Assembly (NCBI GenBank): GCA_916048095.2
Contig: OU696573.1
Span: 2,888,035-2,952,034 of the forward strand
DNA: 64,000 nucleotides
Direction: 5' to 3'
Source: Sacculina carcini
Taxonomy: Eukaryota; Arthropoda; Thecostraca; Sacculinidae
Under the pieces are notes generated by a model, which ran no database searches, was not told the origin of the DNA, and worked only from the letters and a program-made list of their open reading frames with translations. Shown here in pieces: positions 10,701 through 20,705 of this stretch (its first letter is position 1; each line of letters starts with the position of its first letter). A program made the translations under genes and the position numbers.

Positions 10701-11648
10701 GTGAAGGCCGTGAATTTGGCGGCGAAATAGGCAGAGTGCCAGCCACGCAGACGAACTGACAGGAAAATATCGATCTGAGATTTGGAGGGGGTGATCTCAA
10801 ATTTGGAGGAATTGATGCCCCCACCCCAAATTTGACAACCCCATTGTACCCCCAATAATCATGATCTTGAACATTTTGAGCGTAGTTCTTCATGTTTCGC
10901 CCATCCCCTGCATATTTTTCCTAAGCCTCCCCCTCAGCCCCCTACCGGAAAAATCTTGGCTGCGCCACTGCCCGCATTAATGCTTAAGATACACAAAACT
11001 GTGAAATTATTCATGACGAGAAAATGACAGCGGGTGAAAAAGGCTGAGTAAAAAGCGAGCTACGACTGGTCAAGTCATAGTTTCTTAATCTGGGTTCAAT
11101 CGAGTCCCAGGGGTTCGGTGAGTCAGTTTGCAGGGCTTCGGCGGTTTGGTTTCACCCTACTCGTATGATTCGTGACGTCAAGCTCTGCTTGGTCATCATT
11201 GGCTGCAGCTAATAATGCCACATCGCTTGGCCTTGATATATGTGCTGCAAGCAACTCGGTCCACTCAGTAGTAGCCTACTTGTGTGACTGTCTTGATCGT
11301 ACGTGATTTGTGATACCGCTTACAATATTTCAAACACGAAGGATTTGATGAATGCATGCATGGAACTTGTAGAATAAAATAAATAAAATATATCCATGTG
11401 GGAATATATCCAACAGGAGTTACTGGGCAAATACTGCATAACTGTATATTGTCTATAGGACACCACTCACTTGTGTAAAAGTGGCCGGCCTGAAAAGCCT
11501 GAGGGTTGTTGTCAATCACAATAGAGAAACCGCCATCCCCACTACTACTCCCCACCGCTAGGTGGCGCCACAAGTCGTCGCACGTTGCCATGACGACCAG
11601 CGGTGAATGACTAAATACACACAATAACGGCAACACGCGTAACCACAT
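3871..11648 (-). CDS. SPON1-like: F-spondin-like secreted protein, 5' half of gene (8 exons)
   Basis: Proposed exons in transcript order: 11648-11471, 10755-10509, 9963-9753, 8948-8754, 6510-6390, 5909-5775, 4932-4744, 4047-about 3871. All phases join without a stop. The protein opens with a signal peptide, then a reeler domain, a spondin_N domain and the first TSP1 repeat, which is the domain order of F-spondin, an extracellular-matrix adhesion protein. Diagnostic stretches are WSPQTHPTQFPS, GPSPDWIVG with DAGTDSG, and ITSSWPEASPFHDP. Later TSP1 repeats (vertebrate F-spondin has six) are not visible; the LINE at 1-3499 occupies the downstream intron or truncates the gene. Identity to vertebrate F-spondin is modest. 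The spondin_N Trp-Glu pair is replaced by F-D in VTVFDAG. Confidence 0.82.
4050..4103 (+). repeat. (CA)n microsatellite at splice acceptor
   Basis: An uninterrupted (CA) run of about 25 units starts a few bases upstream, in transcript sense, of the TSP1 exon acceptor, where it reads (TG)n. Confidence 0.9.
4104..4743. other. F-spondin intron 7
   Basis: AT-rich unique sequence; I see no exon or recognisable repeat. Confidence 0.6.
4744..4932 (-). CDS. F-spondin-like exon 7: linker after spondin_N
   Basis: The acceptor GCGCAGCCAG|TC at 4932 is preferred over the AG at 4966 because it restores phase and gives IREITSSWPEASPFHDP, matching IRPLTSLDHPQSPFYDP of F-spondin. Donor CACCCG|GTAAGT. Confidence 0.8.
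4933..5774. other. F-spondin intron 6
   Basis: AT-rich intron (for example TA-rich runs at 5280-5350). No coding signal or known element seen. Confidence 0.6.
5775..5909 (-). CDS. F-spondin-like exon 6: GPSPDW / DAGTDSG block
   Basis: Acceptor CGAAATTAG|GT, donor CTGGCGA|GTAACA. It encodes GPSPDWIVGVSSLNLC and LYDAGTDSGATY, the most conserved part of the spondin_N domain and the best evidence for the family. Confidence 0.88.
5920..6250 (+). repeat. CA-rich minisatellite, unit about 124 bp
   Basis: A block containing CACCCACAAACACACA and TATTATCTATGGG recurs about 124 bp apart (for example 6057 and 6181), two to three diverged copies, in F-spondin intron 5. Confidence 0.7.
6390..6510 (-). 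CDS. F-spondin-like exon 5: spondin_N
   Basis: Acceptor GCTAGCAG|CGT, donor ATGCTAG|GTGGGG. The frame gives GVRSVSRAPGLWHPHV and LTVDPQASLVSLVTML, matching the segment just before GPSPDW in F-spondin. It ends in phase 1. Confidence 0.75.
6511..7489. other. AT-rich intron, no gene seen
   Basis: From about 6880 the sequence is low-complexity, rich in AATAAATA and CAACAATAAA steps. No exon seen. Confidence 0.6.
7490..7703. repeat. Inverted (GT)n / (CA)n microsatellite arms
   Basis: About 60 bp of (GT)n, a roughly 70-bp unique spacer, then about 75 bp of (CA)n. The arms are complementary and are flanked by GTGATAACTGTG and CACGATAACCGTG, so the whole block is a long imperfect palindrome. Confidence 0.9.
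7716..8155 (+). repeat. A-rich / AAATAAATA low-complexity block
   Basis: Poly(A), (TA)n and then about 400 bp of AAATAAATA-type units. Confidence 0.9.
8359..8658. mobile_element. hAT-type MITE (300 bp)
   Basis: Left terminus CAGTGGTTTCCAAACTT and right terminus GGTGACCACTG are inverted. The flanking 8-bp sites GTCTAGTT and GTATAGTT match 7/8 as a target-site duplication. No transposase. It contains a C13-15 run. Confidence 0.8.
8754..8948 (-). CDS. F-spondin-like exon 4: spondin_N core
   Basis: Acceptor AATTTCAG|GGC, donor CAACAG|GTGCCA, 195 nt in phase 0. It encodes GVWSPQTHPTQFPSPA, VVSHSSSVTVFDAG and LAEFGDTSLLRRHLLQQ, the conserved spondin_N path. Confidence 0.85.
9060..9580. other. F-spondin intron 3, no gene seen
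   Basis: AT-rich; short tandem AATACTTGGA-type repeats occur at 9245-9300. No exon signal. Confidence 0.5.
9585..9722 (-). mobile_element. tRNA-derived SINE
   Basis: On the minus strand a box A-like segment (AGCTCATCAGCG) and a box B (GGTTCGAATCC) are followed by CCGGGAGTTACCCGGCTGTAAATGGG, a body type common in animal tRNA SINEs. Confidence 0.6.
9753..9963 (-). CDS. F-spondin-like exon 3: end of reeler, start of spondin_N
   Basis: Acceptor TTTTTAG|CGCC, donor TATACA|GTGAGC. It encodes VAVSRRTRFISDGALTRELC and SCCPCEESEYT, matching the link before the spondin_N domain of F-spondin (Cys-Cys-x-Cys). The internal ATG at 9959 is not a start. Confidence 0.8.
9970..10450. other. F-spondin intron 2, no gene seen
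   Basis: Unique to AT-rich sequence; 10240-10470 has a hAT-like GGGGCCCCTCC patch but no clear termini. Confidence 0.4.
10509..10755 (-). CDS. F-spondin-like exon 2: reeler domain core, GC donor
   Basis: Acceptor CCTGTCAG|TT. It encodes RLRGWHSAYFAAKFTAFTI and the LLWMAPTDNSALCVTF strand typical of reeler domains. The donor reads TTTTAG|GCAAGT, a GC-AG intron with otherwise perfect consensus. No GT donor keeps the frame as well, and the phase fits exon 3. Confidence 0.78.
10780..10971. mobile_element. MITE-like element ending GGCTGCGCCACTG, beside exon 2
   Basis: The right end resembles the termini of the elements at 22945-23106 and 33884-34050, and the interior shares runs of CCCCC/GGGGG and CTCATGTTTC. 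The left end near the exon 2 acceptor is unclear. Confidence 0.5.
11085..11165. mobile_element. Fragment of a non-autonomous hAT element
   Basis: The stretch TTAATCTGGGTTCAATCGAG followed by CCAGGGGTTCGGTGAG resembles common hAT MITE interiors; no termini were found. Confidence 0.3.
11471..11648 (-). CDS. F-spondin-like exon 1: signal peptide and reeler start
   Basis: The ATG at 11648 sits in GCCGCCATGT, a strong Kozak context. A hydrophobic signal peptide (WLRVLPLLCVFSHSPLVVMA) is followed by TCDDLW, the first reeler cysteine, and ends at HFYT. The donor reads CACAA|GTGAGT. The exon ends in phase 1. Confidence 0.8.
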
Positions 11649-11693
11649 GGCGGCTGAAAAGCGACTAGTTTACCCGCTCACCTAACCCACCCG

Positions 11694-11729
<36 letters not shown>

Positions 11730-12159
11730 CACACACGCACACACACACACACACGCAGTGACCAATGCAGAACAGACTGGAATAGTGTAAACAAACTTTT
11801 TCCCGATAAACATCGAGTGAAAACACAGAACACAAGTTGTATATATGGAACGAATTTCAGCCTGCTGTGTGATGGCCAGCCATAAGAATGCTGAGAAAGA
11901 GACCCAGACCAACATGAACCAAGGTGTTTATTGAAACAAAGTCGACGGTTAAAGCACATACGCATACACACAACAGAAACACATAATTATGTGATGATAT
12001 GATGGCAAAGCTGAGTGAAAATTTACAACCTATATGAACACACAAATCACATTATGCCACATGACTCAGTATCAACCCGCCCACAAATGAACACACATCA
12101 AACGAACAATGTACACATGGCAATACTTAACCAGTAGCCAATATGTGAATGATTTAGAT
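11649..12159. other. Region upstream of F-spondin-like gene
   Basis: Putative promoter/5' flank. It holds a CA/CG microsatellite (11694-11757) 45 bp above the start codon. No TATA box is obvious. Confidence 0.5.
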
Positions 12160-12384
12160 CAGTGGTTCCCAAACTGTACTTGCCGGAGGACCTCTGGGGT
12201 TCCTGAGAGAAGGTCCTACGACATCAGCGACACAACTGACATACATAATCCAGAAAATAATTATATAATTAAAAAATATGCATCTGGTTATAGTAACTTT
12301 TGATTGGTTAGGGGTTCTCCGATGGGACTTCCATCTGAGAGGAATATCTGGAATCCTTGGCATGGTACAGTTTGAGAGCCCCTG
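12160..12384. mobile_element. hAT-type MITE (225 bp)
   Basis: Terminal inverted repeats CAGTGGTTCCCAAACTGTAC and GTACAGTTTGAGAGCCCCTG. Flanking sites ATTTAGAT and GTCTAGAT match 6/8. Confidence 0.75.
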
Positions 12385-12660
12385 GTCTAGATCAATGTTG
12401 ACTTCATACCGGCATTGCAAGATGGCCGCACAACGTTAATTATATTGCAAACAAACCAAATTGCTGCACGAAAGACACGAACCGTTGCCACAACTTCTGA
12501 ACACAACTCCGATAATACAATCATTGATCTATGTTACTGACAAGCTGATACTTTTTTGGCAAGACGAATTACTTGAGCACAAACACACACACACACACAC
12601 ACATATATACATACAGATACACACACACACACACACACGAATTGCACAAGGTACTGTTAC

Positions 12661-12829
12661 CTAGCTGTAAAACCAGTGATAAATCTGATCCTGCAAGAGT
12701 TTCAATAGCCTCATAGATTGCCGCCTCATATAATACACTCAACCACACATCACACTCACGCACGGACACACGCAAATCACGATTCCACCATCCGCAAGCC
12801 TCACAAATAACCCCGCATAACAGCTTCAC
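12661..12829 (-). CDS. Possible isolated exon, unknown gene
   Basis: Bounded by TGTGAAG|GTGAAG and CAGCTAG|GTAACAG with an open frame (KLLCGVICEACGWWNR and similar). It lies between the stop of the KASH5-like gene and the start of the F-spondin-like gene, and fits neither. Could be chance. Confidence 0.2.
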
Positions 12830-12951
12830 CTTCACACACACACACACACACACACAAACTGATGGTTAGATGGCGGACACACACACACACATACATACAA
12901 ACAGATAGATGAGTGGAGACGACGGACACACACCCACACACAAACTGATTA

Positions 12952-13234
12952 TTAGATGGGCGGAGACGAGATGTGGCGCAGTCGAGCGAATCTGTCGAGC
13001 AGCTCGAGCCAGAGCAGACTGGTCGAGGACGCAGCTGCCGGATGGCGACAGCTGCTGGCCGGCTGCGAGAAGAGCAGCGTGGCAGCGGCTAGCAGTAGCA
13101 GTAGAGCCGCGGTCGTGTAGCGAGCCAGTGTGAGACGGGACACACGGTGGCCTCCACCGCCGAGAAGACATGTCAGCCGGGCTGTGATAATACTGGCGCA
13201 CCACATCCAACCAGGCAGCCAGCCGTCCGACATA
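12952..13234 (-). CDS. KASH5-like exon R: transmembrane segment and KASH-like tail
   Basis: Acceptor GTAGCAG|T. After a basic stretch comes the membrane segment [18 protein letters not shown], a Cys-containing spacer, then [16 protein letters not shown] and TAA (12952). KASH peptides are C-terminal, about 30 residues past the membrane, and end in PPPX. Here the end is SPPI, and FAR recalls the nesprin tail. A SUN-binding role is inferred. Confidence 0.68.
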
Positions 13235-13855
13235 CTGCTACGACACAAACACACAAATAAACATACACACACACAGAGAGACCCACGCACACAAACGAAT
13301 ATATACATAGATACACGCATAAGCATACACACACAAAATCATACATGGACAAACATACACACAAAAATACACACACATAAACATAAACACACACACACAC
13401 ACACACGTACACAAACACAAACACACACACGTACACAAACATACATTCAAATAAACAAACACACACACACACACACACAAATATACACGCACAAGCACAC
13501 ACACATACACCAAACGTTTTCTTTCCACTTGGTGTGATTGTGCAACTGAGCACAAGTGAAACTATGGGTTTTTGGACAACACGATTTTAGCAGTCAACAA
13601 TCGTCAGCACATACACGCACACAGACATACAGACACAAACGGAATAGACATGCAAGAGCTTGAGAGAGAAAATCGTTTTCTGTAGGATAATTCAGTCAAG
13701 AGACTTACATTGTGAAAAACTTGGATAGACTAGATGTTTGAGAGACGCTAAGAAGTATATTAGTTTCTCATATACAGCTGTGTTGACGCCTGGAACACGT
13801 TACACATACATAAACATACACATACACGCACATACGCACATGTGTGTTTGTGTAT

Positions 13856-13890
<35 letters not shown>

Positions 13891-16659
13891 CAACTGCTGT
13901 AATTTGTCTGTGCGTTTTGGGTGTGGAAATTGCTCCGCGTAATGTTTATCAATTGTGCGCTGCCCAAATATGTATTGAATCGTGGGTGTTTGTGGTGAGA
14001 TGTGAATGTATCTGTGTATGTAGATAATGGAAAATAAAAGTGTCTGCTTTTTGTGTTTAATATTATCTTGGAATATTGTACATGTTCAAATACCGCTACC
14101 AAGAAAGCCTGTCTATAAATGCGCGCTTGACACACGCTAGTCTCGTGTTCTTGCAGTGTATAAGTTATTGTGAATTTCCGATTAGGCAATAAACGGAGGG
14201 AAACAAACAAACAAAACACACACACACGTCGACTACTCATGTTTGAACGTGATTAACTGATGAGGTTAGGTTATAGGCCTAAGTGACAGCTGCTACACGG
14301 GAAGAAGCCGAAGCTTATGAACACACACAGGCGTGCCCCGTGCAGCTCGCTGTCACCGCAGAACCGACCCTCTCCACGCTATGACGCCACAAGGACGAAT
14401 GAGCTCTTCCAGTGATCTATGAGGTGAATTTAACAACTGACCCAGCCCGAGTGGCAGCGCCATTGCTGATCGACACTTGTTGTGGTTGATAGCAAGCTGA
14501 ACTGGCACTGACAGTACTGTCACTGACAGACACACTGACCGGCGTGGTCATACTGTCCGTAGCAGCACACACGTCATTGCTGCATAACACACACACACAC
14601 ACACACTGATACACACACTGATATACACACACTGATACACACACTGATATACACACACTGATACACACACTGATACACACACTGATATACACACACTGAT
14701 ACACACACTGATACACACACTGATACACACATTGATACACACACTGATACACACACTGATACACACACTGATACACACACACACACACACACACACACAC
14801 TGATTCACTAAGATACACACACATAACAGCACACACTGACATACATACATACACACACACACACACACTGATTCAATAACATACACACACACACACACAC
14901 ATGGACATACACATTCGAACACACTCCTAAAATATACAACCAAGCACATACACACGAACACTCACTCACACTAACACAAATATATTCAGTGACGTCAAAT
15001 AACCACACCACATCGTAACATCACTTCACACGGTCACGTCACACAGTCATATCATATCGTCGCATCACAACGTCACGCCACATCGTAGCGTGAAAGCGTC
15101 ACGTCATAATGTCACACCATAATATCATGTGACAGAGTCACGTCATAACGTCACACCATAACGTCATGTCACAGAGTGACATCACACCGCTTCATCATAT
15201 CGCCATGTCACACCACATCGTCACGTCATAATGTCACACCATAACGTCACAACATATGGTCACGTCATATCGTCACGTCATAAAGTCACAACATATGGTC
15301 ACGTCATAAAGTCACACCACATCGTCACCTCATATCGCCACGTCACAACGTTATCGCTAACTGACCAGTACAAGTCCCGGGCAGATGTCTCGCTTTTGTC
15401 GCATTCACCGGCGCCGCCACCGCAACCAACGCAGTTGGCGGTGATATCTGAATCACAACACTGACGCGTACTGCCGCCGCTGACGTCACAAGATGACGTC
15501 ATCACAGCCGATGCGTCACCGCCGGCGGCAATCAGCTCGGTGTTGTTCTTACACGCCGCAGGCACAATATCCACGGCGAGACGAGCGCTGGTTGAGTCAG
15601 TGAGGACCGCCGCCACAGCTGATGTTACTGATGCTGGGGACGGTCCTAGCAGTAGACGTGAGACCAGACGACATACTGTGGTCATGGTGGCCGTGTATTG
15701 TCTCTCGCGCTCCACAGCGCCAACCGTCTGTACAAACACACAAACATACACATACACATTTACACGTTTACACATACATATGAAGAGATACAGATATATA
15801 GGCACAAATACATATTTACACACATACACACATCTATGCACAACAACACATACATATTAACAGATGCACATATATAGGCACACACATACATACACACACG
15901 TAAACATGCACACACATACATACACGTAAACATGCACACACATACCAAGATACATACAGGCACACACACATACATATACACATTTAGGCACAAGACGTTG
16001 ACATATGAACAGATACTCATATATAGGTACAAATAAACAAAAACATGCACACAAACATGCACACATATATCAAGACATTTACAAGCAGACATACATACAC
16101 ACATTATCATACACATACACACACTAATAACCATATTAACATACATACACACATTATCATACACATATACACACATAAACATCACACAGGTAGGTACACA
16201 AATACACACACACACACGCACACAAACACACGTGTGGAAAATTGGCTGGGAGCAATCAAAGAGGGTAGGGAGGCACCTGAGCTGAAAGGCAGAGCGTGTG
16301 AGAAACGTGAGCCACTCTGTCTAATTGCCAGCGAAACTCGTCCATGCGACCTGCACACCCCTCATCCGACTGCAGACAAACATACATACACACACACGTA
16401 CATAAACATACACACACACAAACAGGTATAATTCATGTGTGTGCATTACTATCCATAATGTTATATCATTATGCGGTATAGTATTGTTTAAATGCTTATT
16501 TTGTGTTTTCGTATTGTAAAGTCACTGTTTAAACGAGGTAATATACAAGAGTATAAGAACCTATTACGAACACTATCAAAACTACACAGAGCAGCTACAG
16601 TAAGGTACAAATATTTGGCGTAGAATGAATGGCCGATATGAGGCAAGGCTGTCCCGTAC

Positions 16660-16719
<60 letters not shown>

Positions 16720-19700
16720 ACGGACACACACATACAATGCCATCAAATACAAAGAGAAATCATTAAGATTGTGCTCGTATGATTAAGATTACAGTTTTAG
16801 ATGATTATACGAGTAAATTGAATTATGAAAGCTGATGGGTACTTAACAGGCAGACACAGTCCCAACCATCTCATAGATAGATAGATTCCAGTGTTCTACA
16901 ATCTATACACGGTATGCCACAATCTGTATATCAATTCTGACTCGGAGAAAAGTATAAGTCATTATTTGAGTACATCTTTTATTGGGATCATAGCGGGCTT
17001 GGTTCGCAATCAGCCGTGCTGTTTGTGTGTGTGTGTGTTGTTTGTGATTGCGGCATACATAACTGCGCCATAACTAGGGCCACAAGAGCGAGTGCGCAAG
17101 GCGGGCCACAGTAGCAATGAACCAAGAGCGGCAGCGAAATTACTCGAAATCAAGCGAAACCCGGTGAAATTTCCTTACAACTGACTTTCTTTCACCAGAA
17201 AAGCTAACACATATGCAAGTATTTGTGAAAGACGAAGCCGATTTAACCTTCTGCTTGTTTCACGCATAGAATATAAAGAAGAGTGGTTTTGACCCCACCA
17301 AAATACGATATCTGGTTCCGCCATTGTGGGGTCGTGATGATTTCTCATGTAACAATAACACAAATACAACCTTCAATATAGTTTCGCTCAAGTGCGTCAT
17401 CTGTGAGCCAGGATATTACGCCTACGGACCATTACGTCTACGGACCATTACGCCTACGGACCATTACGCCTACGCTTCAGGCTCGGCACTCTCATCCACA
17501 CACTGAAAGACCACGAGTAAAATTAGAATAGGAGTGAATACGCATCGATTTTATTGCTGTTTACACATCAAACAGAAAGAAACAAAAGCTAGAGTTCAAC
17601 ATAGCCAGTTAATTACAACTGGCCGCACAAAATCGATCAGGAAAGGTGGCTGGAAATGTTACTAGGAGCTAGCGCAGCGGACGACAGCTCTGGAGTTGTG
17701 GAAAAACAATTGGTCCAGAACGATTTGACCGCGGTGCACAGGTCGACCCGTCCGCACAGCACGCGAAACATCTCATAGACGGCAATCGTGTTCAGACAGC
17801 GCCCAACACTTTTCAGATGCTTCAAGACAAAGCTAAAAAGCTGGTCGCCTCCAGATCGCGCCCGAGAATATGATCCACGACCGCGCGCAAACCGTCTAAT
17901 GCCATCGTGCATTGGGACACGTCTCGTCAACAACGAATGACTAAGCGACATCGGCAAAAAGCTGGGATAACGATCTACCGCGCTGACACGCCACTGATCG
18001 TCGATCTCAATAGCGTCGTACACGGTCACGGTTCTGTCGAACAGTTCAACTGGTAAAGACTCGCCCACCAACTGCAGTAGGCGACAGTAGATCTGGTATG
18101 TGCGGAACGGCTCGGGAGCGCTGTCTGTGTCCGAGTCATCCGGCTGGTCAATGACGGCCGGCCATAATGGATCAGTCAAACTGGCATCACTGGTCGTCTC
18201 ATGCCGTGTTGTCTCGCTAACACATCGCATACTTTCCAAGCTGTTCAGCATGGCCAGCGCTGACACGGTCGGCAACGACAGCGACGTCTCGATATCCTCC
18301 CCGTCAAGGCCGTCATCCGTTGTCTCTGTTGCATTCGCGCCGCCCTCCTGCAGAGCAGAATGAAGCCGCGATAGCTCACTGACAGTCGGCAGCGTTTCAA
18401 CGTCGTCCGATAAGCCAGAATTTCGCACCGACGCAAAAGCACTGGTGCTAGCTGCCAGGGACACCACTTGCAGTCGCTTGGTGTACTCCTCAACGGCGCG
18501 CCGGACGCGGCCGGCAGAACTGGACGGCTGAACTTGGTCGTCGTCGAGCGGTGCGTTGGACGCATTGACCAAGCGACGACGCAAGTTGAAGCGGCGACGA
18601 GCCGCACGCACGGAGCGCTTGGCTCGACGTCGCTGCCAGCGTTTTCCAGCTGCTTGCGACGTTGACGCGGCCAATGAGCGCCGCAGCCGCCGCAAACGCC
18701 CACTCTCCACCTCAATTGCCATGCGCTGTCCGTTGAGCTTGGCCTGCAGAACCAGCAAGTGACGTCGCTTGGTCTCCAGCGCCTCGTGGTCGTCGCCGGC
18801 CGACGAGCCCGTCCCCAGCAGACGGCCTTCAGTGGAGCTGGTCTGAAGAGGCAGTGTCGAACAGAGGCCGCAAGATTTCTTGGCGCCGGGCAAGTTCGAA
18901 TTCATCTCGATCTGACTATTATCGGCCGATAAATTCGTGTCTGACATGGACGAAACCGATGATACGTCGCCGTCGAAAGCACTTTGCATTTTCAAAGCAC
19001 TAAATACAACTAAATTGCTTGAGAATTTAATAAAATTAAACCTAGACCAACACAGAAAATAGAACCGAGGAAAAACGCTTGAAATTTGCTAGAGAAACGA
19101 CAATTTTCAACCTGAAACTGGGCAAAATTCAAAAGTTCAACCACCTCCACAAATTTCAAATTTAAAAATCCGGAATTTTCACGTTCAGAGTTTAATACAC
19201 ATCCTCCAGGAATGCAAGCAATTCGCTCAGTTATGAAACAAGCGGAAATTACCGTTCTAGTCAAAATAGGAATAAAAAGAATAAACATATAGGAATAAAA
19301 AAACGAATAAATAGGAATATATAAAAAGAAACACTGAATTATAATAAGGTAGTTATGGAAGCAAACATAATTTTAAAGTTACAAAAGCAAAAACACAAGA
19401 AAAGCACGTCCTATTATATTTTCTCAAATTTATCCTTTTATATATTTTAATAATTGACTTGAAATGCTACATTCCTATAAACAACAAATTTAGGTACCAT
19501 AAAAACAAGCACTCATAATTTGAGTAATAATATAAAATCAAATAAATGACTAGATCCGAGCTTCATATCACCACATTCACCACCTTCAAAGCACTGCATT
19601 AAGCATGGCTAGAATGACAATACGGAACACTGATATATAATAGCCATTACGAGAAGTTCACACATTATAACTTCCCGACGTTGCTCCCTATACTGTCTGA

Positions 19701-20674
19701 GCAGACAATGAGAAAGTAATCACCAATTGTCATTCATTACTGTTAATATTACCTAATATTATAATATTTTACATATATAGATATACAAATATTATGAATA
19801 TCGATTATTAATCACATTATCAAACTAATACATAACCAACGGCATCACACGGCATATTAAATATTGTTGTACGTTGTGTGTGTGTGGGGGTGTATAAACA
19901 TTTATGATGTGTTCACCGTATTTCATATTTTCACAGTATGTTATTCTAATGTTACTGCTCTATGTATATGCGCTCTCTCTCTCTCTATGTGTGTCGCTTC
20001 ATGATCCATAGTTACAGTCACTTTGCTCACTGATTTCAATAATAACGATTTAATAATAATGATAATAAGATTAGATAATAATAAGATTTAATAATAATGA
20101 TTTTAATAAATGAGTTATCAACTCGGCAAAACTACAGTGGTGTCGTTCTAACGAGCAAACGTGCACAACATAAGCATTTCTTATTATTAATCACAGGAAA
20201 ATCCAGTAGTAGCATGGGAAGAGTGCTAGCACTATTACCACGCTGCGGTGGCCCCATGTACTGGAAGCGCCCAAAAAAGATGTAGACAAAAAGAAACTTC
20301 GAGAAAGAAACAAAATAATCCAATAAAATTATCAAACGAAACGGCTGAATAAAAGTGTATATACACACAATCGTACACCAGACTTCGCCAGACATGAACC
20401 AATATCAAACTCAATGCTATATAGCGTCAGCACATAAACACACACATACATGCGTGTCTCACCGTGATAACTGCCATTATTGCCGCCAGGTGGCGTTGTA
20501 GCTGGTTGTAGATCATGGCGAGGTCGTGTCGCGCCACGGCAACACGTGCGTCCAATGACTGCGCGTCTGTACGCAATGTCACTGAAACACCGGCCAACTC
20601 ATGCTGTCCAATATACAAATATACATATACATTAAACCACGCACACACACACACACACGCAGATACATACTGAT

Positions 20675-20705
<31 letters not shown>

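Noticed and set aside
13800-14240. 146-codon minus ORF
   Set aside because: Half is (CA)n translation and the rest shows no domain or usable splice frame.
14417-14440. TAG at 14417 as the definite end of the KASH5-like gene
   Set aside because: A phase-correct donor lies just before it and leads to a convincing membrane/KASH exon; kept only as a possible isoform.
14417-15011. Several Cys/Val/Ser ORFs
   Set aside because: Products of the ACTGATACACAC minisatellite; only exon Q is kept.
17637-18995. Assignment of the nested ORF to a known meiotic recombination protein
   Set aside because: The germ-line setting is suggestive, but no motif I can see supports a specific family.
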